DNA of 64,000 nt. It comes from Paguma larvata (taxonomy: Eukaryota; Chordata; Mammalia; Carnivora; Viverridae). The stretch is taken from positions 54,030,960 through 54,094,959 of the forward strand of contig CM057839.1 of the NCBI GenBank assembly GCA_030068075.1, read 5' to 3'. This document shows, one piece after another, positions 45,030 to 56,683 of the stretch. The translations under genes and the position numbers were made by a program. The notes beneath the pieces were generated by a model. That model was not told the origin of the DNA. It searched no databases and saw only the letters and a list, made by a program, of their open reading frames with translations. Positions within the stretch are counted from its first letter, which is position 1, and each line of letters opens with the position of its first letter.

Positions 45030-45248
45030 TTTTTTTTTTTTTTAATGTTTATTTTATTTTTGAGAGAGACAGAGTGTGATAAGATGAGGGGCAGAGAGAG
45101 AGGGAGGGAGGGAGACACAGAATCTGAAGCAGGCTCCGGGCTCTGAGCTGTCAGCACAGAGCCCGATGCGGGACTCGAATGCACAAACTATGAGATCGTG
45201 ACCTGAGCCGAAGTTGGCCGATTAACCGACTGAGCCACCCAGGCATCC
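45030..45248 (-). mobile_element. CAN-SINE
   Basis: Antisense copy. ERVL text AATTACTTAAG before and AACTACTTAAG after is the target duplication. Confidence 0.93.
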
Positions 45249-45518
45249 AAACTACTTAAGTTTTATAGTTTTATACAAGTGGAAATCCAGGGCACGTAGG
45301 TGTTTGAGAATGGATATTAAGGGTGTGGGATCATGATGGAAGGAGCACGAAGTTAGGTTAGGCCAAAATTATTGCTGTCTGGCGTATAATGGGCCCTCAG
45401 GAGGAAGAAAAATCTCATTTTGATATCTAATACTCTGCTGGTCACTGCAGTGAATCTGTGAATCTGGTTGACAGTGTTAGAGACCTTTCGTGATAGCACT
45501 CACTAAAACAAAACCACA

Positions 45519-45765
45519 GGGGCACCTGGGTCGCTGAGTCGGTTAAGCATCTGACTCTTGATTTCAGCTCGGGTCACAATCTCACGGTTTGTGAGTTTGA
45601 GCCCCGTGTCAGATTCTGTGCTGACAGTGCAGAGCCTGCTTGGGATTCTCTCTCTCCCTCCCTCTCTCTTTCTCTCTCTCTTTCTGCTGCCCCTCCACTG
45701 GTGCATGCTCTCATGCTCGTGTGCTCTCTCTTTCTCTTCCTAAAATAAATAAACCCATAGATCAA
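45519..45765 (+). mobile_element. CAN-SINE with expanded CT block
   Basis: Sense copy, head GGGGCACCTGGGTCGCTGAG, with a long CT-rich region and tail AAAATAAATAAAC. Confidence 0.92.
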
Positions 45766-46139
45766 GTCCTTAATCCTTTTAATTCCATTACTAGGGTGCT
45801 GCAGGCTCCATTTTCTCATTGTCTCATATTTCCATCTATTCCTTCTGTTTGATCAAGATCAAAGCTCAAAGCAGGTCTCTTGACCGTTTATATGTTTTAA
45901 GACCCTTTTGTAAGCTGTGACACAAGAATGTAACCTTCCGTTTCAACCCATGCCTGGTTTCCCATCTTACCTATTAGCTTTCCCAGCTGATCACAGAAAA
46001 CGTGATAGCTTTTCCTGGCTCTATGCTGCACAGACATAGGATTTCCTCAACTGTGTGCATGGCTCTGATGCGTGATTCAATATATTACGTGCCATTCTTA
46101 CAATGTATTACTGTTTGTGTCTCTTTCAGCAAATGTTCA
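45766..46139. other. no gene seen
   Basis: Unassigned sequence. Confidence 0.5.
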
Positions 46140-46640
46140 TTCAGCTAAAGTCTATTGAAATCTGACAATGAGTCAGGCACTGTGTTAGCTGTTGTGGATA
46201 TAAAATGAATAAAACATTATTTCCACCTAAGAGGAGTTCATAGCCTAGAAAGCAAAGGCAGCATGTAAACATGTATATCATAGTACAGGGTGATAAGTAT
46301 CACACTGTGATGTGAAGAAAAACCAACTTCCTCTGGGGAAGTTAATAAAAGGTTTCATAGGAAGCGACATTTCCGTAAGTCTTGAAACCCAAGTAGGAGT
46401 TTGTCAATCAGAGAACACCAGTGAGAATGAGGGTAAGGGAAGAATAGGGCATCTATGAGTAAAGGGCATCCAGTGTGCAGAGGCTCTGAAATAATTGAGG
46501 AAGAAGATCCTGACCTGTTTGGGATCTTCTGTTTGGGATGTCTGATGGTTGCATGGGGTTGAATGTGTGATAGATTGAGTGGCAGGGATCAAATTAGGAG
46601 GGGAGGGCCTTTGTAAAGAGGATTGAATTTTATGCTAGAG
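46140..46640 (-). mobile_element. L2 fragment
   Basis: GAGTCAGGCACTGTGTTAGCTG, TTATTTCCACCTAAGAGGAGTTCA and GGAGGGCCTTTGTAAAGAGGATTGAATTTTATGC follow the antisense L2 3' region. Confidence 0.65.
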
Positions 46641-47149
46641 GCAAGAAGACAGAGAGGAAAGTATTTAAGCCGGGGTATTTAACAATCAGGTTTGTCTCAC
46701 GCGTCTACTGTAATTGATCTAATCATATAGAGTCCGGGTTTTGAAGTCTAAAAGGAGTGCTCTCTTCTTGTTTAATTGGAAGTGCTCAGGATAACCTCTC
46801 ACTTGAGACATTATTTTTTTTCGGGTCTACAAACAATATTTTCAGTATACCCAGGGCTACACAGTCTGATCGCAGTTGCCCACGCGTGCTAATTAACTTA
46901 TTCTTCTTATTACTCAGACCCCGTCCTCCAAAAATGTTTCTTTTCCCTCGGCCAGGGTTGGACATAAATTTACAGCCTTTGTCTCTTTGAACCCCATTTT
47001 TCTGTTTTGGTGCTGTCTTTCTTCGCTTATGCTGACCTGGTCTTTAAATGTATTGCCGACATTTTGTCTCATCCCACCCTGTGTCTCAATCACTCAGACA
47101 CAACCAGCAACAATAACCACGCCCACTCAAGAAGGTGCCTAATGAGGAA
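46641..47149. other. upstream flank of GTF2F2 promoter
   Basis: No repeat recognised and CpG-poor until about 47150. Confidence 0.5.
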
Positions 47150-47490
47150 GTTTGTCCACACCAGCGCGCCGTACTGGCGGTGGCATTGCGCAGGTGCAGT
47201 TCCCGCCTCCCAGCGGCGTGTTTCTCTTTCCGGGGATTCCCAATATCCTGGCGGGTGGATTCCGCTTCTTCACAGTCAACTTCTGGGCGCCGCGTATCAG
47301 GTTCTCCAGTCCCTCGTGCCTCAAGATCCCAGCCTCCCGGGCCGCTGCTTTGGCCCGTTGTCTCTACGGTCAACAGACCCATGGCGGAACGTGGGGAACT
47401 CGACTTGACCGGCGCCAAACAGAACACCGGAGTGTGGCTCGTCAAGGTGTGTTCGCGCGGCTCCGGCTTGCGCTCCTCCTAGTTTAAGTA
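47150..47490 (+). promoter_or_regulatory. GTF2F2: CpG-island promoter and 5' UTR of GTF2F2
   Basis: CpG dinucleotides are dense here and sparse on both sides, and the island spans the start codon and first donor. Visible motifs are an NRF1-like TGCGCAGG (47187-47194), an ETS core TTCCGG (47228-47233) overlapping a full kappa-B-type GGGGATTCCC (47232-47241), and no TATA box near the expected start. This is typical of a housekeeping general transcription factor. The exact transcription start cannot be read. Confidence 0.85.
47381..47446 (+). CDS. GTF2F2: GTF2F2 coding exon 1 (TFIIF beta, RAP30)
   Basis: The 22 codons from ATG read MAERGELDLTGAKQNTGVWL then VK, the N terminus of RAP30. RAP30 is the small subunit of general transcription factor IIF. 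With RAP74 (GTF2F1) it binds RNA polymerase II, brings it to the promoter, suppresses nonspecific DNA binding and assists early elongation, in the nucleus. Residues 1 to about 120 form the TFIIF dimerisation barrel, so this exon supplies its first strands. The start is chosen by the family match. The -3 base is C and +4 is G, a moderate Kozak context. The exon ends in phase 0 before donor GTGTGT at 47447. No in-frame stop precedes the donor. Identification is from the protein sequence and is firm. Confidence 0.96.
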
Positions 47491-48065
47491 GTTTAAATGA
47501 CTTGAGACTGTCCCGCTCGGTGCACCTTTTAAAGTTCTGTACAGCCATCTCGTTAGAGCTACACATATCTTCGGAGGCAGGAGTCGTTGTGCTTGTTTGC
47601 AGACGAGGAAAGTTGTTGAGGACTTTCAGTGTCTTTGAGATAATTAAGAGTCCGAACCTGCCTGGAATGGATTCCTTTTCCCACCGTCTGCTTTTTATGG
47701 GGTCCTGTCCTGGTGTTCTCCGACTTGAGTGGTGTATTTTATCCAAAACTGAATAATTTCTCTATCTTCTTTTGGTGAAAGTGACTTTAGTCATGAGTCT
47801 GTATAAAGAAGTTGAGTGAAAGTTTCTGTACAATTTTCTCGGCCAGAAAGTAGAACGGGTCCCTATTGGCCCTTAACGTGTTCTTTTAGGTTGATGGCCC
47901 TTATTGGAGTTCTCAGGAGAGCTCAGAGAGCTCTGAACTCATGGAAGGAGAGGCCATTGAATTGGAGTGTTCTTTTAGAGCACCACCGTCAATAAGTGTT
48001 TTTTTTTGTAAAGACAGCAATTTTGATTAGCCCCGAGTGAGCACAGTGTTTGTGCTTTTCTTTCT
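47491..48065. other. no repeat; start of intron 1
   Basis: Unique-looking DNA just downstream of the promoter; a possible place for intronic regulatory elements. Confidence 0.5.
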
Positions 48066-48290
48066 GTTATTTATTTATCTATTTGTTTGTTTATTTATTT
48101 ATTTGTGACAGCGAGAGCGCGCGTGCAGGCAGGGGAGGGGAAGAGAGTGGGAGAGAAAGAATCCCAAGTAGGCTCGGGGCTGTCAAGCGCAGAGCCGGTG
48201 GCAGGGCTGGAACTCAGGAACGGTGAGATCATGACCTGATCCAAAATCAGGAGTCCGTCGCTGAACCGACTGAGCTCACCTAGGCAATCC
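48066..48290 (-). mobile_element. CAN-SINE, diverged
   Basis: Antisense copy with TTTATTTATTTATTTGTGACAG at the left and GACTGAGCTCACCTAGGCAATCC at the right. Confidence 0.85.
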
Positions 48291-49077
48291 ACGTCCCCCC
48301 CGCCCCCCCCAATTTTTAAAGTTTACTTCTTTGCTTTATTTTTTTCGTATTGGGGAGTGTTGTCTCTTAGGGGAGTTTTATGGGACATATGTTTGTTCAA
48401 AATGCGATATTGATGGTCTTTTAAACGTAGGACCTTCGGTTTGTTAATTTTTTAAAACTTTTATCACAAGGCTGAGTTTTCATCAGTTAAATTTGAGAGG
48501 TGCTTCCTGCCCACCTCTCTAAAATAGTTCCGTTAGGATCAGTTGCTAGCATGACACACCTGTATTATATTTTTCAAAGCACTTGCCACAGTCTAAAGTG
48601 AGATTGTTCATTGCTCAGTGTTGGTTACCTCCTTCTCTCTCCTGCCGGTGCAGAGTGCACTCCCGCAGTCCCATTCCATGAAAATGGAATCCTTTCCTCT
48701 CTCAGCCAGAATCGTGTTAGGCATGTGTAATTGCTAAACAGATATGTAATGAATGAATGAATGAATAATCTCTTACTTTGTACTCCTCAACTCCAGCTTT
48801 ACTCTCTGGTGCTCATTTGATTTCTCACAGCTCTATCAGTATGACCTAAAAGGCTGAGGTAAATTTCTCCTACTGCACGTTCAATGGTGGAGAATCATTA
48901 AAGAGGAGACTCCCTTGCAGATTGAAAGAGCTTGAAAAAATAATGGAACTGGAGATGATGCATTAGTTCTTGGAGCACAGTAAGTGCTCAGTGGCTGTTG
49001 TTTGCCTTACGCGATTTGGATGGGTGGACTGAGGCATTAGCATAGTATGTTATGGAGAGTGGAACAGAAGTGCAAGA
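48291..49077. other. intron sequence, L2/MIR patches
   Basis: Contains an ATGA tetranucleotide run (48747-48766) and a sense L2-like end (GGAGCACAGTAAGTGCTCAGTGGCTG near 48975). No exon seen. Confidence 0.45.
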
Positions 49078-49092
49078 CTGAAAATGCATGTT

Positions 49093-49321
49093 TTGTTTTA
49101 AAAAAAAATTTTTTTTTTAAATGTTTATTTATTTTTGAGAGACATAGAGACAGAGTGTGAACAGGGGAAGGGCAGAGAGAGAGGGAGACACAGAATCTGA
49201 AGCAGGCTCCAGGCTCCGAGCCATCAGCACAGAGCCCGACGTGGGGCTCGAACTCACAGACCTTGAGATCATGACCTGAGCTGAAGTCGGCCGCCCAACC
49301 GATAGAGCCACCCAGGCGCCC
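49093..49321 (-). mobile_element. CAN-SINE with perfect TSD
   Basis: Antisense copy. Target duplication CTGAAAATGCATGTT at 49078-49092 and 49322-49336. Confidence 0.95.
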
Positions 49322-49336
49322 CTGAAAATGCATGTT

Positions 49337-49784
49337 AACATAGTGTGTCCTGTAAAACAAAGGAGATCATTATGCCTAGACCAGAGGGTTTGTGTAAAAA
49401 AAGTTTGGGACCATATACTCATTATCCTATTGTGAAGTGGGGATGTCTTAACTTTAGTCTGTAGGAAGTGAGGAACCTTTTTGGAGGGTTTTGAGTAAGG
49501 CAAGGGTGCAGATAATTCAGGGGGGCAGGGGGAAGCTTGAGAGGAAGGTAAGCAGAGTCAAAATTTTAAAAAAGTTATCGCAGCATCATAGGTATGTGAT
49601 AATGAAGTATGAGGAGTTAGGGAAACTTCTTCAGTAAAAATGGTCGGGATTTGGTGACTGACTAAACGAGGATGTGACAGAATACAATCTGAAATGAAAT
49701 TTAGAAAACGTTCGTGTTCTCTCGCATACGGATATTTGAATACATTTTATCTCTTTAAAAAGAGCTCAAGCCAATTCTTTTTTT
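49337..49784. other. no exon or repeat seen
   Basis: Unassigned intron sequence. Confidence 0.5.
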
Positions 49785-50070
49785 TCTTTTATCTTTTTTT
49801 ATTTTTTAAATTTACATCCAACTTACCATATAGTGCAACAATGGTTTCAGGAGTAGTTTTTTGTTTTGTTTTTAATGTTTGTTTATTTTTGAGAGACAGA
49901 GAGCACCAGCTGGGGAGGGGCAGAGAGAGAGGGAGACACAGAATCCCAAGCAGGCTCCAGGCTCTGAGCTGTCAGCACAGAGCCCGATGGGGGGCTCTAA
50001 CTCACAGACCGCAAGGTCATTATCTGAGCTGAAGTCGGACGCTCAACCAAATACACCGTTCAGGCACTCC
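49785..50070 (-). mobile_element. L1 3' fragment plus CAN-SINE, antisense
   Basis: A short antisense L1 end (about 49785-49855: ATAGTGCAACAATGGTTTCAG) is followed by an antisense SINE (49862-50070) with an eroded head, AATACACCGTTCAGGCACTCC. Confidence 0.85.
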
Positions 50071-50335
50071 TGTTCTTGTTTTGTAGAGAGAGTTGTTAGA
50101 ATACTTACTGTTTTCAGTATCACAGTTTCTTCCTGTCAGCCTGGCATGCAGTATATCTTCTTTTTCTAATTTATATATTAAAGAAAATAACAGGCTTGCA
50201 CATAGATCTTTCCAGGGTGTGAAAGGACTTTCTTGCCAGTTCTTGTCCTTTACAAATTTATCTCTGAAAGATGATAAGAATTGCTAGCAAATGTTTTCTG
50301 CTCTAAAGTCTACTCATGTTATTTCTTTGACAACT

Positions 50336-50534
50336 TAAAAAAAAATTTATTTATTTTGAGAAAGAGATATAGAAAGCAGGCGGGAGGCAGGGAGAGAGGG
50401 AGACAGACAATCTCGACCAGGCTTTATTTACATGCCAGTGCAGAGCCTGAAGTGGGGCTCGAACCCATGAGCCATGAGATCATGACCTGAGCCCAAGTCG
50501 GCTGCTTAACTGACTGAGCCACCCAGGCGCCCCC
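50336..50534 (-). mobile_element. CAN-SINE
   Basis: Antisense copy ending GAGCCACCCAGGCGCCCCC, joined directly to a sense SINE that lacks its first part. Confidence 0.92.
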
Positions 50535-50690
50535 AAGTGTCTGGCTCTTGATTTTGATCTCATGGTCATGGGATTGAGCCCCGTCTCTCTCCCATGGGGC
50601 TTCTCTCCCTGACCCTTCCCCACTCATTCTCTCTCATTCTCTCTCTCTCTCTCTCTCTTTCTCAGAATAAATAAACTTAAAAAAAAGATT
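50535..50690 (+). mobile_element. CAN-SINE, 5' part missing
   Basis: Sense copy starting at AAGTGTCTGGCTCTTGATTTTG, with internal losses, CT run and AATAAATAAACTTAAAA tail. The neighbouring antisense SINE probably inserted in its head. Confidence 0.88.
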
Positions 50691-51899
50691 TCAGGTCTTT
50701 TCTCTCAATGTTAATATTTCTCATTATAAGTAATACTTTGAGTTCTCTTCTTTGAGGAGCCTTTGCTGCAAAATATGTAAATTTCTTTCTAGAGTATCTC
50801 AAAGTTTTGGGGCCATCTTGTACATACTCCATCACTAGAAAGGCATAAAACAGGATAAATACAGTAGAGTGTATACACGTAAGATCTCTGAGAGTTTTGA
50901 GCAGGAAAAGAGTTGTTTTTCTGACTGGAACAGGGAAGGCTTCATGGGGAAGGTTACGTTTAAGAAGAGCTTATGGAATTGGTTAGTTAGGAAAAAACTT
51001 CCCAACAGGGCTGGGGAGAACTAGAGTGTTTTCAAGGAAAAGCAAATGTAATAGAATGTGTCCCAGAATTTCCAATACCTGTCCTGTTCTGGCTTAATGA
51101 AATGCCATTTCTGGGGTTTTGAAAATCTGCAAGAGACTCATCATCCAAATGAGTTTTGATAGGTAATAGACATGCTTGGATTTAACTTTATGATAGATGT
51201 CAACTGCTGAAACATAAAGTCACAGTTCTTACCTGGTCAGGGAGCTAGTCCTTCGTAGTTTGCAGTACCCTGGTCCTCTTGCCCCGACTGTGCCACTGTT
51301 AGGTTGCCAACTGGTGACACCACTACTACACATCTTATACCAAGTCATGATTTATAAATTGTAGGATGTTTAAAAATATTTTAGCATAGTCGTTGGCTTC
51401 CATATTTAGACTTCTGGAAAAATCATCTCTAGTTATGGTTGGCTGGAGGGTAAGGTACATGATGGGGAGGAGGAGGGGATAAAGCTAGCAAGGTTATTAG
51501 GAGTGGTGGGATTTTCCTAAGTAATGAATATCATACCGAGGCCTGAATTAAAACAAATGCTACTTTTTTGGGGAAGAACAAGTGGAGGTATTAAGAAGGG
51601 CTGCAGTAGGTCTAAGCAGCAGCCTGCTAACCAGGAAAAAGATGTGTTTCTAGCACAATCAGTCTTTTTCTTTTAGGCATTTTGATTAATGTTTGTTGGA
51701 GGGGAGGATCAGGACAGAAGGGATGGACATCATCCCCTGTGAATATTGTGTCCTTCATTCAACAACTCAGATGACAGCAAGCACAGTTTCTGTGTTTTCA
51801 CAGATAGGTAAACCATTGGACATTCGTGGCCAGAGAGAAAGCTATATACCAGAGAGAGATGAAACTGGAACGGGTGATACCCCTAACCCTTGCAGGAGA
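50691..51899. other. no exon seen (1.2 kb)
   Basis: Repeat-poor intron sequence with no recognised feature. Confidence 0.5.
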
Positions 51900-52030
51900 A
51901 AAAGGAACTTACCTTTCATATATACCTAACATTTTGTACAAAGCAAACCTGTGAAGTAGATACTTATTATCTTTGTTTTTTAGATGATGAAATTGAAGTT
52001 TAGGGAGGTTATTTTTACTCAACCATGGTA
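51900..52030 (-). mobile_element. MIR
   Basis: AACCTGTGAAGTAGATACTTATTATC and TAGATGATGAAATTGAAG are complement MIR core wording. Confidence 0.6.
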
Positions 52031-52052
52031 TAGTGATTTAAATTTAGATCTT

Positions 52053-52267
52053 TTGGAGTGCCTGGGTGGCTCAGTTGGTTAAGCACCTGGCTCTTGATTT
52101 CGGCTCAGGTCATGATGCGGTTTATGAGATTGGACCCCAAATAGGGCTTTGTGTGCGTAGCCTGTTTGGGATTCTCTCTCTCCCTTTCTCTCTACCCCTC
52201 CCCAATGCACACTGTGTGTGTGTGTGCACTCTCTGTCTCAAAATAAATAAATCAACATAAAACAAAC
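52053..52267 (+). mobile_element. CAN-SINE
   Basis: Sense copy. Target duplication AAATTTAGATCT at 52040-52051 and 52268-52279. Contains a small GT run. Confidence 0.93.
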
Positions 52268-52279
52268 AAATTTAGATCT

Positions 52280-53009
52280 GTTTATATGCCAAGATGGGAA
52301 ATGCCTTTTTTTACAGCTTAGGTCTCTTATGAGTTATCTCGCTGGAGTATAGAAGTGATGTGGGGATTTCATATCTGTGACATTGGGTCTTGTCAGCTTC
52401 TTTTGGTGATCTTCAAAAAAAGACCATGGGAGTAAAAGCTGCCTGTCCTAGGCTGGATTTCCTGGAAAGCTGATTCTGAAATGATTAGGTCTACTAGGGA
52501 GTGCTCTTGGGATCATCACCTGTGGAAGGAAAAAGACTTAAACAGGATTGGGCACAGAGTATGATGCAGTTTCTAGAAAAGCTCAGGACGATTCCACAGG
52601 GAGCCCTCCAGGTGTCCTCAGTTGGGGTGAGGTATACCCTATTGACCAATCATTGTGTGTGGTTTGTCCCAGGAAGAGTGCATGAACTTGACAAAAGGGC
52701 CTCTCTTCAGTGAAGGCAACGTGAAAGTGGGCTAACAGCTAAGGGCTATCTTGTGGCCACACTCCGAGTAGCTGGGAGAATAAGGCCTTCGGTCCTAAAT
52801 GGGGAAACGGTTGTACTTTAAAGTGCCCTTAATTTGCTTGTATTCTTGGGGAAATGGTTTGGAGACTAGTAGTTGGGGAAGTAGACATTTGCTGAAGCAA
52901 AGTTGGCAAAGAAGCTTAGGGGAGTAATCTCTATACATGTCACCTCAGCGCCTTGGCTCCAAAGTCATGGTTGACTTTTGTACTCTGCCTGTCGGTACTG
53001 AACACGTGG
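52280..53009. other. no exon or repeat seen
   Basis: Unassigned intron sequence. Confidence 0.5.
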
Positions 53010-53165
53010 GTGAGCATGTTCATCCCACAGGCTTTGATTGCTGGTCATTGTGCCAGGCTCCGGGTATCTTATGGTGAGCAGAAACAGATAGGACCCATGC
53101 CCTGTGAACTAGGATTTATAGTCTACTGCAGGAGACAGACACCAGTCAAATATTAGTCCTAATGA
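53010..53165 (-). mobile_element. L2 3' fragment
   Basis: ATTGTGCCAGGCTCCGGGTATC and GGATTTATAGTCTACTGCAGGAGACAGACA match antisense L2. Confidence 0.6.
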
Positions 53166-53579
53166 AAACAGTTACAGACAGATTCACACACTGTTCTGTG
53201 AGTGTGGATAATAAAGGAATTTGACCTAGTTTAAGGGGTCAAGGGAAATGTCCCTGAGGAACTGTTGCTTAAGCGAGTCATTTTATGTCACTGTTTTTGG
53301 AAATCTGAGAAAACATTGTCTTTTGTACCTATTATCTTGTCTCCATCTAATTTTCTTTAATGAATGTGGAGACGGTGGAAACAACACATATCTCACAAGT
53401 GACATGTTGAAAAGAGTGTTTTGGGAAAATGTACAAGAGAGTAGAATTCAGATGTACTTACAAAAAAAGAATTATGTGAGGACATGATAATGTTTATTAG
53501 TCTGACTGTAGTAACCATTTCACTATATATGTCAAATCAAGTTGTATACCTTAAATACATACAGCTTTATTAAAAATTA
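53166..53579. other. intron sequence, no named repeat
   Basis: GACTGTAGTAACCATTTCACTATATATG near 53502 recalls the very end of an L1-related repeat, but is too short to assign. Confidence 0.4.
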
Positions 53580-53800
53580 GGGGCGCCTGGGTGGCTCAGT
53601 CGGTTGGGCGGCCGACTTCGGCTCAGGTCATGATCTCGCGGTCTGTGAGTTCGAGCCCCATGTCGGGTTCTGTGCTGACGGCTCGGAGCCTGGAGCCTGC
53701 CTCAGATTCTGTGTCTCCCTTGCTCTATGCCCTGCCCCCACTTGTTCTCTCGCTCTCTCTCAAAAATAAATAAACCTTTAAAAAAAATTTAAAAAAAATT
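53580..53800 (+). mobile_element. CAN-SINE, near consensus
   Basis: Sense copy with head GGGGCGCCTGGGTGGCTCAG and CpGs retained (GGGCGGCCGACTTCGGCTC). Looks young. Confidence 0.95.
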
Positions 53801-54205
53801 TAAAAGAAATGTAAATGTTATAAAACTTTAGCCCTTCCAAAAAAAATTTTTTTTAAAGGCTTGGGACCATATTAGTTTTTCTTCTCCATCTCCCTCCCTT
53901 TTTTCAGATTTAATCCTAATGGGCTGGAACTTCTGGGAAGCTCATTTCCATATGCTCTTGGTGTTGTATTATATGTATATGATTGACATACTCTCTTCAT
54001 TGTATTCAGGTTTTCATTGAAAGCGTATAGAATTTTGGCAGCCTTTTGAATTAAATAAGCTGGTGGGCTTCCCTGGAAATTATAAATTTTGTTATAATGA
54101 TGACAATGCAGTATGAACTCCAAACTTATTTTTATCAATTAACTTTTGAAGCATATTCTTTTTTTAAGTTGTCAATTGCTTCGTATTAGGTATAATTTAT
54201 TGTAG
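53801..54205. other. no exon seen
   Basis: Unassigned AT-rich intron sequence. Confidence 0.5.
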
Positions 54206-54220
54206 TGAATTTGATTTCTT

Positions 54221-54418
54221 TTTTTTTATTTGAGAAAAGGAGTGAGCACAAGCAGAATGGGGTAAAAGGGTAGAGAGAGAGAGGGATGGAGAGAGAGAGG
54301 GAGAAAGAGAAAGAGAGAAAATCTCAAGCAGTCACCACGCTCAGCGCAACCCTGGGATCATGACCTGAGCCAAAATCAAGGGATGGACGCTCAACCAACT
54401 AAGCCACCCAGGCACCCC
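54221..54418 (-). mobile_element. CAN-SINE
   Basis: Antisense copy. Target duplication TGAATTTGATTTCTT at 54206-54220, and the same word missing one T at 54419-54432. Confidence 0.93.
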
Positions 54419-55334
54419 TGAATTTGATTCTTAAGTTTGTTTTAGTGTATGATATATACCGCGCTGAGAACTTCTGGTTGTGTGGTGGCCTAAATTGTTG
54501 TCTTTAGCAGTTTGATCAGAGACTCTTCTAACCTGGTTAATGTAGTAAAGAAGTGTGGTCTCCTTAAGAGTTTCAGTGCTTCAGAATATTCTCATCTTTT
54601 CTTTATCTTAATAGCATTTCAAGAAACCAGCAATAAGGGACAGAGGCAGACTGGAGAGTGATATACTCAACTATAGGCGTTTTTCTTCCTTCCCCCTTAT
54701 TTTAAGGTAGATCTCTGAAATAAGGTTTCTCTCTGAGATTGCAGTGAGGTTTATTAAAATTAAATTCTGTTTAATAGATATATGTTTCTTCAATATCCAG
54801 TCATTAAGATAACTCCTGCTATGTGCCAGGCTATTCTAGCTGCTAGGGATATGGCAGTAAACAAACAGACAAAATATCTGCCTTTTGCCGATTACATTCT
54901 AACGGGGAGGGAGAGGAGATAGTAAACAAATACATGCATAGCAGGTGATAAGTGCTCTGAAGAAAAATGAATGAGGTAAAACATATAGAAAGTAGCCGGG
55001 GATGCTGTTTAAAATAGGGTGGGGGAAGGGCCTCACTGATAAGGTGGTCTGTGGTCAGAGACCTAAAGTATATTATGGGGGCATGCCCTCCAGATGCCTG
55101 GGGGAAGAATTTTCCAGACAGAAGTAATAGCAATTCAAAGGCCCTCAGACACGAGGTGCTGGGAATGTTCACAGATCTGTGTGGTTAGAGTCAAGTGAGT
55201 GAGCAAAAGTAGAAGGAGATGCAGCCATGGGCTAGCAGGGGGCTAGCCTGAAATGTGTAAGACATTGTAGGATTTTTGCTCTGAATGATGGGGGCCAGTA
55301 GCCATAGAGCTGGCCGTGTGGCATGGTGATGATG

Positions 55335-55545
55335 GAGCTAGACTGCCTAGGTTAGGATCCTGGCTTCTCTAGTAATTGTGAGAACCTTGGCAAATAATAA
55401 CTCTTTGGTCTCATTTTTTTTATCTGCAAAGATGGGTTAATAATAGAGTTGTTATGAGGATTAAATGAAATAGAGTGTTCTGAGGATTGTAAGGTGATTA
55501 GAAAAGTATGTGGCTTGTAGTAAGCACTATGTACATGTCTGTTAA
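55335..55545 (+). mobile_element. MIR inside L2
   Basis: AGACTGCCTAGGTTAGGATCCTGGC and GTTGTTATGAGGATTAAATGAAATAG are sense MIR. Confidence 0.75.
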
Positions 55546-56519
55546 ATAAATCGAAAGGCTTTGAGCAGAACGGTATCATCTTAATGTTTTAAGATGATGA
55601 CTCTGGCTGCTGTATTGAGAATAAGCTAGATGTGGGCAAGAGTGGAAGGTAGGAACTCAGAGGGCTAATATGATTATACAAAAAGTGATGGGCTTACACT
55701 AGGATGGTAACCCTGGAATTGGTGAGAAGGGGCTGGGGTCCTAATACAATTTGAAGGTGTTGCTGACCGGATCTGTCAATCAGTTGGATGTGGAATGTGA
55801 GATAAAAGGAGCTATTCAGAGTAAGTCCACAAAGTTTCAGCCTGAGTACCTGGAAGAATGGAGCTGACTTTTACTGAGATACGGAAAACTGCATGAGGAG
55901 CACGTTTATGATGGAGGAATTAGAGTTCTGGTATGGATATTTTAAGTTTGAAATGTCTAGAGAATATTCAGATGGAGAGTTTGAGTAGGTAGTTAGATAT
56001 ATAAGTTGGGATTTGGAGGGAGAGCCTGGATTTGCTTTAAATTTGGAAGTTATCATTATACAGATGGTATTTAAAGTCACGAGACTGGATGGGATTACAT
56101 AAAGTTGAGTGTGGGTAGAGAAGGGGAGAGGGCTGAGGACTGAAACCAGAGTCTTTTAAAGGTGAGAGGTCAGGAAGATAAGAATCTAGATGTTTGGGGA
56201 CCAAGAAGGAGAGGACAGAGAAGTATGAGAAAAATCAAGAGAGATTGTGGTGACTTGAAGTAAAGAAAGTGTTTGGAGGAGGAGGAAACAATTAGTTCTC
56301 AAGTACTGTTGAGTGGTGATGAGAATTAAACATTGAGTTGTCCATGTAGAGATATTTGGTAACGAGGGTCATCAGTTTCAGTGCAGTGGTAGAGGGAAAG
56401 CCTGTCTAGAGTAATACAAAATGGCAAGGGAGGAACTGTAGTCAACCAGCAGAGGCAACGCTTTCAAAGAGCTTTGCTGAAAAGAGAGGCGGAAAAGTGG
56501 GACAGTGTATAGAAAGAAT

Positions 56520-56683
56520 TACAGACTATGCTCTTACTAGATGTATGATCTTGAAATTAGCAAATTTGCTCATCTTCCTGTGTCTCAGTTTCCTCATATG
56601 CAAAATGGAAATTGTGTGAAGGATTGTGTAAAGATTAAGTCATTAATATATTTACAAAATTTAGAAGAGTGCTTGTCACTTAA
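56520..56683 (+). mobile_element. MIR
   Basis: TGTCTCAGTTTCCTCATATGCAAAATGG is the sense MIR core. Confidence 0.75.

Larger units (their letters stand above)
43108..45515 (+). pseudogene. ERVL-type (class III) internal relic
   Basis: A primer-binding-like TTGGTAATGAGAGTGG (43112-43127, tRNA-Leu style) follows the LTR. After the L1 insertion, 43941-45515 reads as class III ERV internal DNA, probably the gag region: GATGTGTGGGAAGACCCTGCTGAAGCTGGGAACATTGA (about 44442) and AGACCTATAACTAGACTCAAG (about 44931). It is broken by stops, an antisense L1 and two antisense SINEs; pol and env are not seen. It has no coding capacity. Confidence 0.6.

Noticed and set aside
47007..47487. Several overlapping frames on both strands around the CpG island, including a minus-strand one at 47086-47445
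   Set aside because: They overlap the GTF2F2 5' UTR and exon 1 and arise from GC-rich composition; no protein family recognised.
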